A DNA stretch of 26,414 nucleotides, taken from CAYVVD01 sp964454975. Its GTDB lineage: Bacteria; Bacteroidota; Ignavibacteria; Kapaibacteriales; UBA2268. Below are positions 15,791-22,841 of the stretch, piece by piece. A program made the position numbers and the translations under genes. Location of the stretch: contig CAYVVD010000030.1 of NCBI GenBank assembly GCA_964454975.1, positions 1 to 26,414 of the forward strand, given 5' to 3'. Within the stretch, counting starts at the first letter, position 1, and each line of letters begins with the position of its first letter. The notes under the pieces were generated by a model. That model was not told the origin of the DNA, ran no database searches, and was given only the letters and a program-made list of their open reading frames with translations.

Positions 15791-16600
15791 TTAATTTTGT
15801 GGTTGTTGTGTATAATCTATCTCGGAACCCATTACGCTGTGAGGTATCAGGTATATTGCCAATTGCACAATTACTGCAGCAAGAGCCCATCCCTTCGCGT
15901 TTGGATTCTTTTTTAATCTCCATAGGGCGACAATCCACATAATCATGGAAACCAGTGTTTTGTTATCTGTAAGATCATGTCCGAAAGGCCATCCGGTCCA
16001 GTATGCATCGAATGCATACTTCTGAACAATCGGGCCGAGAATTATTCCACCTGCAAATAAGAATATTGCAGTATATAAACTTATATTATATACATTTTTA
16101 CCTTTGAAAAGCACTTCAAGCCCTACGCGTAAAGAGAGGCACATAGAAAGGAACATAGCAATAATATGTGGTGCCAAAACAAAATCCGGGACAGCTCCCT
16201 TGAAGCGTATTACTACTTTCTCTTCATTCAACCGTATTACTTCGTTTCCATTCTTGGCAAAAACCCAGTATTCCACCTTGCCTGCAGGTGGTTGGTGCGG
16301 TATAGTAGCTTTAAGTACGTCTCCATCCCTGGAAAAAGCTACTACTGTTGTGTCATCATGGCTTTTGTAGCGGCGGTATTTCATATAATAATTCACGTTT
16401 TCAGATTTAGTCTCAATAATCACATCTTTTCCGCCGGCACCACCGTGAGAGCGCGGGAAGTGGTATTCAACTTCTGTGTCGTCAATTTCAATTTCACCAT
16501 CTATAGGGTATGTCGGCCCGGTTGCCCTTTGGTAAATTACAAGAGCTGTCATAATAAGGAATGCAGCTACCCAGAGTGAAATATTCTTAAATAAATCCAT
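15791..16600 (-). CDS. Conserved-looking five-helix membrane protein, unknown function
   Basis: A 269-residue protein. One N-terminal membrane segment (about 8-24) is followed by a beta-rich soluble domain of about 110 residues (VEYHFPRSHGGAGG..VIIETKSENVNYYMKYRRY.. EYWVFAKNGNEVIRL) that is probably periplasmic and Ig-like. Four more membrane segments follow at about 139-160, 174-194, 214-228 and 238-255. The loop after the third segment carries a striking motif, YWTGWPFGHDLTDNK (200-214), that looks functional, perhaps for metal, haem or quinone. Its ATG overlaps the stop of the upstream protease gene (TAATG), and it lies 1 bp before the alcohol dehydrogenase gene. I do not recognise a characterised family. 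Confidence 0.75.
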   Translation of the reverse strand: MDLFKNISLWVAAFLIMTALVIYQRATGPTYPIDGEIEIDDTEVEYHFPRSHGGAGGKDVIIETKSENVNYYMKYRRYKSHDDTTVVAFSRDGDVLKATIPHQPPAGKVEYWVFAKNGNEVIRLNEEKVVIRFKGAVPDFVLAPHIIAMFLSMCLSLRVGLEVLFKGKNVYNISLYTAIFLFAGGIILGPIVQKYAFDAYWTGWPFGHDLTDNKTLVSMIMWIVALWRLKKNPNAKGWALAAVIVQLAIYLIPHSVMGSEIDYTQQPQN

Positions 16601-18219
16601 TATTTTTTCCTAAGAGTTAAAAGCTCCTTAGCGTTTTCCTGGAGATTGTGAGCTGCGATTATAAATTTGTCATTCGAAAGCATGATGTAATTAAAATCAA
16701 GCTCGCTCCAAAGCGTTTGAGCGATAAAACCACGAACATATTTTCCGATTAATTCCCTGTCATGCATAAACATATCGTCGTTCCATGCATCTTTTGACTT
16801 GCAAAAATCTGTAAAATTATTTAAAAATTCTCCTTCGAATTTAAAATTCCTTTCAAATTCCACAACACCCCTATACTTTTTTAAAAGTTCCTTTTTATTA
16901 TTTCTGAGATAATCAAAGACAAACTCTGTTATAATTTGCCTGCTGTGCATAAGGTTGGTAAGCTGTGTTGTTGAATCAGGGTTTATCAGCTTGTCAGGGA
17001 ATATACACCCACCACCGAGCAATCGTCTTCCAGCGGGAGTTTCAAATACAGGCATCTGTACCTTGCCCTTTACATCCTGAATAATATTTGTAATGTCTTC
17101 CTTACTTGAATTCGCCCCAATCTTATTCATAAATGAATATTTTGGATCGTGCTCTATGTTTCTTCCCAGCGGCGTAAGATAATTCCCGATTGTCAGTTTG
17201 AAAGCCGAACCATCAGTAAATTCCCAGAGTTTCTGAATACTTCCTTTGCCAAATGTTCTCGAGCCAATTACAATTGCCCTGTCGTGGTCCTGCAATGCAC
17301 CGGCAATTACTTCGCTGCCGGAAGCAGAAGCCTCATTAACAACCACAACAACAGGCATATCTAAGTATTGGCCGTCCTTTTCGGTTGCTATAACTTTGCG
17401 GTATTGTTCGCTTCTCGATTTTGTAGTACTTATCAGTTTGCCTTTCTCAAGAAACAAGGAAGTGATATCACCTGCTTTGTCCAGCAGGCCACCGGGATTA
17501 GATCGCAGGTCAATAATTAAATTATCTGCTCCCTGGTTTGTTAACTCAGAAAGTGCGGATTCAAATTCTTCAGCTGAACCGGCAGAAAATCTGCTTATTC
17601 TTATTACTGCAGTATTAGTCCCGGGAAGAATAAAAGCCGCTTTTAGATTCCTGTCCTGAAGCCTTTTTCGTTTTAACTTGTATTCCTTTAATTCATATGT
17701 GTCAAACTTCCTTACAACGAGGTTCAGTATTGATCCGGGTTCGCCCACTATCAAATCCTGAACCTGCCTGAATCCCTTTCCGGCAACAGCTTCCCCGCCG
17801 GCATAAATGATATAATCGCCGGGAGTTAATCCTTCTGCAGCCGCCGGGCCTGTATCGTCAACTGCATAAATTCTTATTGAGTCATCGACAACTGTAATAT
17901 CAAATCCGCAACCTTCCTTTTGCCCTTTGTTTCTGTTTTTTATATCATGGTACTCATCCGTGGTATAATAATCTGACTGTGTGTCCAGTTCAGAGAGGAT
18001 AGCATCAAAAGCAATATTAGAAATTTTTTCAATGTCAATGCTGTCCGGGAAATTATTATAAGCCACAGAGAGCAGGTATTTTAATTTCTCGCCCTGAAGC
18101 TTGATTGTTTCATCAACAGGATTTTCTGTTTTGGAGATACTGGTAGTTATTAGTAGAAACGGGATTATAAGAATTTGGAGCAATTTTAGCTGTCTATTAA
18201 TCTGTCTATTCTTCATCAT
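16600..18219 (-). CDS. C-terminal processing peptidase (CtpA-type, family S41)
   Basis: An exported S41A serine protease of about 539 residues from the chosen start. A signal peptide (MMKNRQINRQLKLLQILIIP, ending near TTSIS) is followed by a helical N-terminal part, a PDZ domain (GFDITVVDD..GPAAAEGLTPGDYII) and the catalytic domain. Numbered from the ATG at 18216, the nucleophile is Ser299 (NEASASGSE) and the general base Lys324 (FGKGSIQ). The 25-residue spacing equals that of E. coli Prc. A helical C-terminal extension follows. The open frame extends upstream to 18321, but that part overlaps the CBS-protein gene and has no signal-peptide logic, so I start at the ATG pair 18219/18216, which overlaps the preceding stop. 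It probably trims C-termini of periplasmic proteins. Confidence 0.9.
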   Translation of the reverse strand: MMKNRQINRQLKLLQILIIPFLLITTSISKTENPVDETIKLQGEKLKYLLSVAYNNFPDSIDIEKISNIAFDAILSELDTQSDYYTTDEYHDIKNRNKGQKEGCGFDITVVDDSIRIYAVDDTGPAAAEGLTPGDYIIYAGGEAVAGKGFRQVQDLIVGEPGSILNLVVRKFDTYELKEYKLKRKRLQDRNLKAAFILPGTNTAVIRISRFSAGSAEEFESALSELTNQGADNLIIDLRSNPGGLLDKAGDITSLFLEKGKLISTTKSRSEQYRKVIATEKDGQYLDMPVVVVVNEASASGSEVIAGALQDHDRAIVIGSRTFGKGSIQKLWEFTDGSAFKLTIGNYLTPLGRNIEHDPKYSFMNKIGANSSKEDITNIIQDVKGKVQMPVFETPAGRRLLGGGCIFPDKLINPDSTTQLTNLMHSRQIITEFVFDYLRNNKKELLKKYRGVVEFERNFKFEGEFLNNFTDFCKSKDAWNDDMFMHDRELIGKYVRGFIAQTLWSELDFNYIMLSNDKFIIAAHNLQENAKELLTLRKK

Positions 18220-19522
18220 TTTCAATTTCTTTTTCTTTGAGACTAAGAGATACATAGTCGATATTCCTCTTTGATGATTGTAAAATTCGGGCAATAAAGT
18301 CATCAAGTTCGATTTCTTCATTTAATTCGGGAATTCTGCCCAAAAGTTGCACAATTAGCCCGCCCAATGTTTCATAATCATCGCTTTCCGGTAAGTCTAT
18401 CGGCAGATATTCGTTCAGGTCATTAATTGCTGCAGATGCCATTACATAATACTCTTCCTCATTTATCATCTCTACAATCGGAGTTTCCTCATCATATTCA
18501 TCCTGTATTTCTCCTACTATTTCCTCGAGTATATCTTCAAGAGTAACAATGCCTGCAACACCACCAAAGTCATCCATTACGATTGCAAGGTGAATCTTCT
18601 CGCGTTGCAGATTTTCAAGCAGAATGCTGATTTTTTCATCTTCTCCCACATAATAAGCAGGCCTTATAATATCGTGAAGAATTATAAGGTTAGAGTTCTG
18701 GAGCATCGAAAGAATGTCTTTAGCGTAAATTACGCCTATAATATTATCTGGATTACCTTTATAAACCGGTAGCCTGGAGTAACCCTCTTCGATAAGAATT
18801 TCAACAAGTTCATCTGTTGCAATTTCATAAGGTATTGAAATAATGTTCTTTCTTGGAACCATAATTTGCTTAACAGGTGTTTCCGAAAAGTCGAAAACAT
18901 TAGCAAGCATTTTATGTTCAGTGTCGTCAATAACGCCTGTTTTTGAGCCTTCGTCAAGGAGAATTTTTAATTCATCTGCACTGTGTGCCTGGGATTCTTC
19001 TGAAACCGGTGCAAATCCGAATAGCCTGATAAAAAGGTTAGCAAAACCGTTTAGTAGCCATATAAATGGTTTGAAAATATAGTAGAATAGCTTGAGAGGC
19101 ATTGCTACTGCGAGCGAGATTTGTTCAGGTTTTTGAATTGCCATTGACTTAGGCGCCAGTTCGCCAAAAACTATATGCAATATAGTAATTGTGATAAACG
19201 CCGTTGGAAGCGCTATCTGGTGAGCCGTTTCAGGGCTTAGATCAATACCAAGAAAGATTGTGAAATCAATAATCATTGCAGCCACAACGCTTTCGCCTAT
19301 CCAGCCAAGCGCGAGGCTGGATAGCGTAATGCCAAGCTGTGTTGCGGAGAGGTAAGCATCCAGGTGGGAGGTCATGCTTCTGGCAACTTTGGCCATTTTG
19401 CTGCCGGACCGGATACGAATTTCAAGTTGCGAGTGCCTGACTTTAACCAATGCAAACTCGGCAGCAACGAAAAATCCGTTCAGAAATACAAAAAACAACG
19501 TTAAAGCTGCATTGAGTAACAT
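18206..19522 (-). CDS. CorC/HlyC-family membrane protein with CNNM (DUF21), CBS pair and CorC_HlyC domains
   Basis: A 438-residue membrane protein. The N-terminal CNNM/DUF21 domain spans about residues 1-185 with several membrane segments (LLNAALTLFFVFLNGFFVAAEFALVKVR at the start). A linker with the family motif IDDTEHKMLANVFDFSETPVKQIMVPR leads into a CBS pair (about 205-325, including VMDDFGGVAGIVTLEDILEEIVGEI). A C-terminal CorC_HlyC domain follows (about 345-425, YVMASAAINDLNEYL). Relatives are linked to magnesium or cobalt export, with the CBS pair sensing nucleotides; the old name haemolysin is misleading. It lies 55 bp after recO and overlaps the start of the S41 protease gene by about 14 bp. 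Confidence 0.92.
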   Translation of the reverse strand: MLLNAALTLFFVFLNGFFVAAEFALVKVRHSQLEIRIRSGSKMAKVARSMTSHLDAYLSATQLGITLSSLALGWIGESVVAAMIIDFTIFLGIDLSPETAHQIALPTAFITITILHIVFGELAPKSMAIQKPEQISLAVAMPLKLFYYIFKPFIWLLNGFANLFIRLFGFAPVSEESQAHSADELKILLDEGSKTGVIDDTEHKMLANVFDFSETPVKQIMVPRKNIISIPYEIATDELVEILIEEGYSRLPVYKGNPDNIIGVIYAKDILSMLQNSNLIILHDIIRPAYYVGEDEKISILLENLQREKIHLAIVMDDFGGVAGIVTLEDILEEIVGEIQDEYDEETPIVEMINEEEYYVMASAAINDLNEYLPIDLPESDDYETLGGLIVQLLGRIPELNEEIELDDFIARILQSSKRNIDYVSLSLKEKEIENDEE

Positions 19523-19577
19523 TCTTTAAGGTTTAGCCCGTCCTCGTTTTCTTACTGATATCATTGACTCTAAAAAA

Positions 19578-20303
19578 TCAATTTAGCAAATAAAATGAAT
19601 TAAATTGAATTTTCTTTTCAAGGTGGAACGAAAGGTATCTCTGGAGGAAATTAGTTATTGCTTCCTTATTTACTTTTCCGACGGGGATTTCATTTACATT
19701 TTCCAGTTCTGAAGAAAGTATCGTCTCAAGATAAATGAAGTTATCCTGCTCCATTGCAAACGCAAGCTCGTCTGTTTTTGACCTCTCCCGGGGAGTGCCG
19801 TCACTGAGTGAAATAAATACAATCCCTCCTCCATGGGTTCCCTTGTTATTCATTAACCGGAAGCCCAGCTCATCTGCTAATTCCGCAATAAAATACACGA
19901 GGAAATTGAATGGGTTCTCAGGTATAGTATTCAGGATATTGTAATACAGGGTCAGCCTGTCGAAAAGGTGAGGGTAATCTGCCCCTTCGGGCATGGCGCT
20001 ATTCAGCAGTTCAGACATCATAAGCCCGCAGGCAGAATGGGTAAGCGAACGGCTGAGTCCACTGTGATTAAACTCAATCTCGCTGTTTGAAAGAAGATGC
20101 AGGCTTCGGCCGGGCTTCGCGTAGTAGTATAGCTTACTAAGCGACATTGGCTCGAGCGAGCTCGCGAATTTATTTTTTGCTTTCCTGGCGCCCTTAGCAA
20201 TAAAAGCCTGCCTGCCAAAATCGCGTGTGAAGGCATGAATAAGCTTGGAGCTGTCTCCGTAAGCCCTGCTGCTCAATATTATGGCCCTGCTTTCGACTAT
20301 CAT
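19578..20303 (-). CDS. recO: DNA repair protein RecO
   Basis: A 241-residue protein with the RecO signature N-terminus. An OB-fold of about 80 residues (ESRAIILSSRAYGDSSKLIHAFTRDFGRQAFIAKGARKAKN) is followed by the alpha-helical C-terminal domain. RecO loads RecA onto SSB-coated single-stranded DNA with RecR and anneals complementary strands. The gene is the first of the long minus-strand run and is divergent from tRNA-Asn across 84 bp. No strong ribosome binding site or consensus promoter was found before its ATG. No obvious CxxC zinc finger is present, as in many RecO proteins. Confidence 0.93.
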   Translation of the reverse strand: MIVESRAIILSSRAYGDSSKLIHAFTRDFGRQAFIAKGARKAKNKFASSLEPMSLSKLYYYAKPGRSLHLLSNSEIEFNHSGLSRSLTHSACGLMMSELLNSAMPEGADYPHLFDRLTLYYNILNTIPENPFNFLVYFIAELADELGFRLMNNKGTHGGGIVFISLSDGTPRERSKTDELAFAMEQDNFIYLETILSSELENVNEIPVGKVNKEAITNFLQRYLSFHLEKKIQFNSFYLLN

Positions 20304-20344
20304 AAAATAACCGGTGTCATAACAGGAAAAATAAGAAAAAATGT

Positions 20345-20375
20345 TTTGTGATAATTGCGATTATTCATAAATTTG
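20345..20375 (+). promoter_or_regulatory. Bacteroidota-type primary promoter of tRNA-Asn
   Basis: TTTG (20345-20348), exactly 19 bases, then TAAATTTG (20368-20375). This is a perfect match to the Bacteroidota -33/-7 consensus TTTG-N19-TAnnTTTG recognised by the atypical primary sigma factor. The mature tRNA begins 12 nt downstream of the -7 box, a plausible distance for a short leader. Confidence 0.75.
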
Positions 20376-20387
20376 CATTCTGAAAAT

Positions 20388-20461
20388 TCCTGAGTAGCTC
20401 AGCTGGTTAGAGCATCTGACTGTTAATCAGAGGGTCCGCGGTTCAAGTCCGTGCTCAGGAG
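20388..20461 (+). tRNA. tRNA-Asn (anticodon GTT)
   Basis: A 74-nt cloverleaf. The acceptor stem is TCCTGAG/CTCAGGA, and the D arm contains AGCTCAGCTGGTTAGAGC. The anticodon stem TCTGA/TCAGA has loop CTGTTAA giving anticodon GTT (codons AAC/AAU). The T arm contains GGTTCAAGTCC. The discriminator is G and the 3' CCA is not encoded. A consensus promoter lies upstream and a terminator starts 4 bp downstream, so this is a single-tRNA transcription unit. Confidence 0.97.
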
Positions 20462-20464
20462 CGT

Positions 20465-20494
20465 AAAAAGGCTGTCACCGGCAGCCTTTTTTTT
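20465..20494 (+). terminator. Intrinsic terminator of tRNA-Asn
   Basis: AAAAAGGCTG (20465-20474) pairs with CAGCCTTTTT (20482-20491) across a 7-nt loop, and the T-run continues to 20494. It is a classic Rho-independent terminator directly after the tRNA. Confidence 0.9.
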
Positions 20495-20562
20495 GTTGGC
20501 ATCATTAACTAACTCTTTATATTCCCTACACATTTTTTATATTAATTTGCAGTAATAGAAAT

Positions 20563-21636
20563 ATGGGAACCGTTATGAAAATTCATTTTAAGTTTATTGC
20601 AGTTTATCTTCTTGCAGTTTCTACACTAATCGCAGATGCTCCCAGAAACGTTATCCTGATGATTGGCGACGGCATGGGTCTTGCCCAGGTCTCCACGGCA
20701 GTTCTGTTCCGCGATGTAACCTCTGCCTTCGAGCGCTTTAAAACAATCGGCCTTATCAAAACACAAAGCGCAAGCCACAAAATTACAGATTCCGGTGCAG
20801 GGGGAACTGCATTCTCGATAGGCCGTAAGTCCTACAATGGTGCTATAAGTATGGATGCGAATGGCAATCCTCAAAAGCTTATTAGTACTTACTTTGATGA
20901 AATGGGTAAAAGCATCGGTGTTATATCCACTTCTGCAATTACTCACGCGACGCCAGCCTGCTTCTTCTCTCACTCTAAGTCCCGCAAAGACCAGGATGGA
21001 ATTGCAATGCAGTTACATAATTCACCCGTTGATTTTTTCGCGGGTGGCGGGCAGAAGTACTTTACCGGAAGGAGCGACGGCGCAAAGCTCTATGATTCCC
21101 TCAAGGCGGCAGGTTTTGTTCTCGAAACATCCTCGCTGGCAAATGTGCTCAACCCTGACGGCAAGAATAAATACGGATTCCTGCTTGCTGAGGACGGTAT
21201 GCCAAAGATGTCAGAAGGGCGTGGTGCCTTCCTGCCTGACGCAACTGCGCTTGCATTGCGGCATCTGTCACAGGACAATGGCGGATTTTTCCTGATGGTG
21301 GAAGGGTCGCAGATTGACTGGGGAGGCCACGACAACGATGCTGATTACATTCTACGTGAAATGCTTGACTTCGAAGCGGCGATTGCGGAAGCTTTTGACT
21401 TTGCAGAGCAAGAGGGCAACACTCTCTTAATCGTAACTGCCGACCACGAAACAGGCGGCATGGCGCTTACGGCAAAGGATGACGATTACGCGGAAGTTGA
21501 GCCGGCATTCACTACCGGCGGCCACTCGGCAACGATGATTCCTGTTTTTACTTTCGGCCCGGGTGCGGAAAGCTTCAGCGGCATATACGAAAACACGGAA
21601 TTATTCAACAAGATGTTGAAAGCGGTGGGGAAGTAG
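20563..21636 (+). CDS. Exported alkaline phosphatase (PhoA family)
   Basis: A 357-residue secreted alkaline phosphatase that hydrolyses phosphomonoesters. A signal peptide (KIHFKFIAVYLLAV, ending near IADA) is followed by the complete metal and nucleophile set. Asp36 is in MIGDGMG, Ser77 is the nucleophile in TDSGAGGTA, and THATPA is at 127-132. Glu247, Asp252 and His256 (EGSQIDWGGHD), Asp294-His295 (TADHE) and His321 (TGGHSA) complete the sites. Arg141 may be the phosphate-binding Arg. The protein is compact and lacks the large insertions of E. coli PhoA. Translation may begin at 20563 or at the ATG at 20575; both leave the signal peptide intact and neither has a strong ribosome binding site. 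It stands alone between tRNA-Asn and the convergent sigma gene; no Pho box was recognised. Confidence 0.93.
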   Translation: MGTVMKIHFKFIAVYLLAVSTLIADAPRNVILMIGDGMGLAQVSTAVLFRDVTSAFERFKTIGLIKTQSASHKITDSGAGGTAFSIGRKSYNGAISMDANGNPQKLISTYFDEMGKSIGVISTSAITHATPACFFSHSKSRKDQDGIAMQLHNSPVDFFAGGGQKYFTGRSDGAKLYDSLKAAGFVLETSSLANVLNPDGKNKYGFLLAEDGMPKMSEGRGAFLPDATALALRHLSQDNGGFFLMVEGSQIDWGGHDNDADYILREMLDFEAAIAEAFDFAEQEGNTLLIVTADHETGGMALTAKDDDYAEVEPAFTTGGHSATMIPVFTFGPGAESFSGIYENTELFNKMLKAVGK

Positions 21637-21869
21637 GAATTCGGTTGTTGCTTGTTTTTCTATAATACATCCAATTTCTGATTGATAGTACGTTTAAAAT
21701 AGCAATTTTGTACAGATTTTTAATCTTGTATTTAATGTTGAGCTGTTAATCATTTTATAGAGTGATATACTTAATGATTTCAAAAAAACAGATTTTAAAT
21801 GGATAATTAAAAAACGTTTTATTAGGAATTGCAACTAAATAACTGCTCAAAATGTTTCAATCTCCCTTT

Positions 21870-21899
21870 TTTTAAAACAAGCCTCAACATGTTTTAAAA
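21870..21899. terminator. Inverted repeat between convergent genes, possible transcript end
   Basis: The 282-bp spacer between the phosphatase and sigma-factor stops is AT-rich and contains no gene that I can see. It holds one perfect 10-bp inverted repeat, TTTTAAAACA (21870-21879) and TGTTTTAAAA (21890-21899), with a 10-nt loop. The sigma gene stop is only 20 bp away, so this may form the 3' end of that transcript. The AT-only stem and lack of a clear T-run after it make it weak as a terminator. Confidence 0.35.
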
Positions 21900-21918
21900 T
21901 AGTAAACCAATTATTTTT

Positions 21919-22473
21919 TCATTTCTTTAAAAGAGCCAGTTTTTTTTCTAATTTTTTGCGTCCCCTGTGCAATATTGACTTAATTGTACCTTCGGGCTTT
22001 GAGAATATTTCAGAAATTTCAGCGATACTTTTTTCTTCGAAGTAGTATAAAATGAGAACATCCTTGAAAGATTGGGTGAGTTTACTAATTTCTTTTTGGA
22101 TAATTTCAGATTTCTGCTTTATCCCAATTGACTTTTCAGGATTAAAAAGTTCAGATTCATGATTGAAAATTATGGAAAGGATTTTGATTTTTTCTTTTTC
22201 TATTCGATTTCTTAGTCTCCATTTAAGTGCAAGATTCCTTGCAACGGTATATATATAATTATTGAAACTACCGTTGTCAGGATTAAAATCCTCTGCTTTG
22301 CTAAGTACAAGTTCCCATGTTTGTTGATGGAGGTCTTTTGCAACTTCATTATCGGATGTTATTTGGAATAAAAGTCTTAACAGCCATGGGTGAACTTTTG
22401 TGAATAAAGTTTCAAATGCCTTTTTGTCCTCATTTAACCTGTATTTTAAAAACAGGCTGTTTTCCTCAAACAT
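21919..22473 (-). CDS. ECF-type RNA polymerase sigma factor
   Basis: A sigma-70 family regulator of 184 residues from the chosen start. Region 2 spans about 15-90 (AFETLFTKVHPWLLRLLFQITSD.. DLHQQTWELVLSKAEDF.. FNNYIYTVARNLALKWRLRN). Region 4 spans about 130-182 (LTQSFKDVLILYYFEEKSIAEISEIFSKPEGTIKSILHRGRKKLEKKL) and forms the helix-turn-helix that reads the -35 element. The open frame continues 27 codons upstream. I choose the ATG at 22473 because AAAGGTAAAAG precedes it and the preceding codons do not resemble sigma factors and overlap an opposing coding-like frame. No anti-sigma gene is adjacent, so its trigger is unknown. Confidence 0.88.
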   Translation of the reverse strand: MFEENSLFLKYRLNEDKKAFETLFTKVHPWLLRLLFQITSDNEVAKDLHQQTWELVLSKAEDFNPDNGSFNNYIYTVARNLALKWRLRNRIEKEKIKILSIIFNHESELFNPEKSIGIKQKSEIIQKEISKLTQSFKDVLILYYFEEKSIAEISEIFSKPEGTIKSILHRGRKKLEKKLALLKK

Positions 22474-22500
22474 ACATCTTTTACCTTTAAACCTATTGAT

Positions 22501-22526
22501 AGTGTTAAAATGAAATTGATAACACT
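22501..22526. promoter_or_regulatory. Palindromic operator-like site upstream of the sigma gene
   Basis: AGTGTTA (22501-22507) and TAACACT (22520-22526) form a perfect 7-bp inverted repeat with a 12-bp spacer. It is centred about 40 bp upstream of the sigma-factor ATG. The size and symmetry suit a dimeric DNA-binding protein. No second copy was seen in the window, so the assignment is tentative. Confidence 0.3.
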
Positions 22527-22733
22527 CGTTTTGACCTTGAAGAGAAAATATCACGTTTAAAAGATGAATATAACAATATAAATAGAGAAGCTATCCCAGG
22601 GCCTCGAGGCCAATCTGAAGAATTTGGAAGCCTTGAAAAGATGCTTGACTTGTTAAATGACCTGGAAAGCTCACTTACAAGGTATATCTCTTCAAGAAAC
22701 GGGAATTTACAACAGATAAATTATAATAGATGA
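22509..22733 (+). pseudogene. Orphan C-terminal coding fragment (74 codons, no normal start)
   Basis: Between an in-frame TAA (22506-22508) and TGA (22731-22733) there is an open frame whose translation looks like authentic protein. An acidic/basic helix (TRFDLEEKISRLKDEYNNINREA) is followed by PGPRGQSEEFG and a second heptad-like helix (SLEKMLDLLNDLESSLTRYI), ending SSRNGNLQQINYNR. No ATG, GTG or TTG is in frame before the internal Met45. It is most simply the surviving 3' end of a gene whose 5' part was lost, near the present sigma-factor start. Alternatively, a short peptide could start at Met45. The family is not recognised. Confidence 0.45.
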
Positions 22734-22841
22734 TTCTGATTCAGTATCTCTCGTATATTTTGAATGGTCATTTATTTATATAATTAAAATTTGTTAATTT
22801 ATTGGAGTTTGCTAAGCATTTATCAATAATCAAAAGCTCAA

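Noticed and set aside
18220..18321. Longer N-terminus for the S41 protease
   Set aside because: These codons overlap the CBS-protein gene and would bury the signal peptide 35 residues inside. The ATG pair at 18219/18216 fits operon overlap and export.
22474..22554. Longer N-terminus for the sigma factor
   Set aside because: The 27 extra residues do not resemble sigma region 1/2 and lie on top of an opposing coding-like frame and a palindrome. ATG 22473 has a ribosome binding site.
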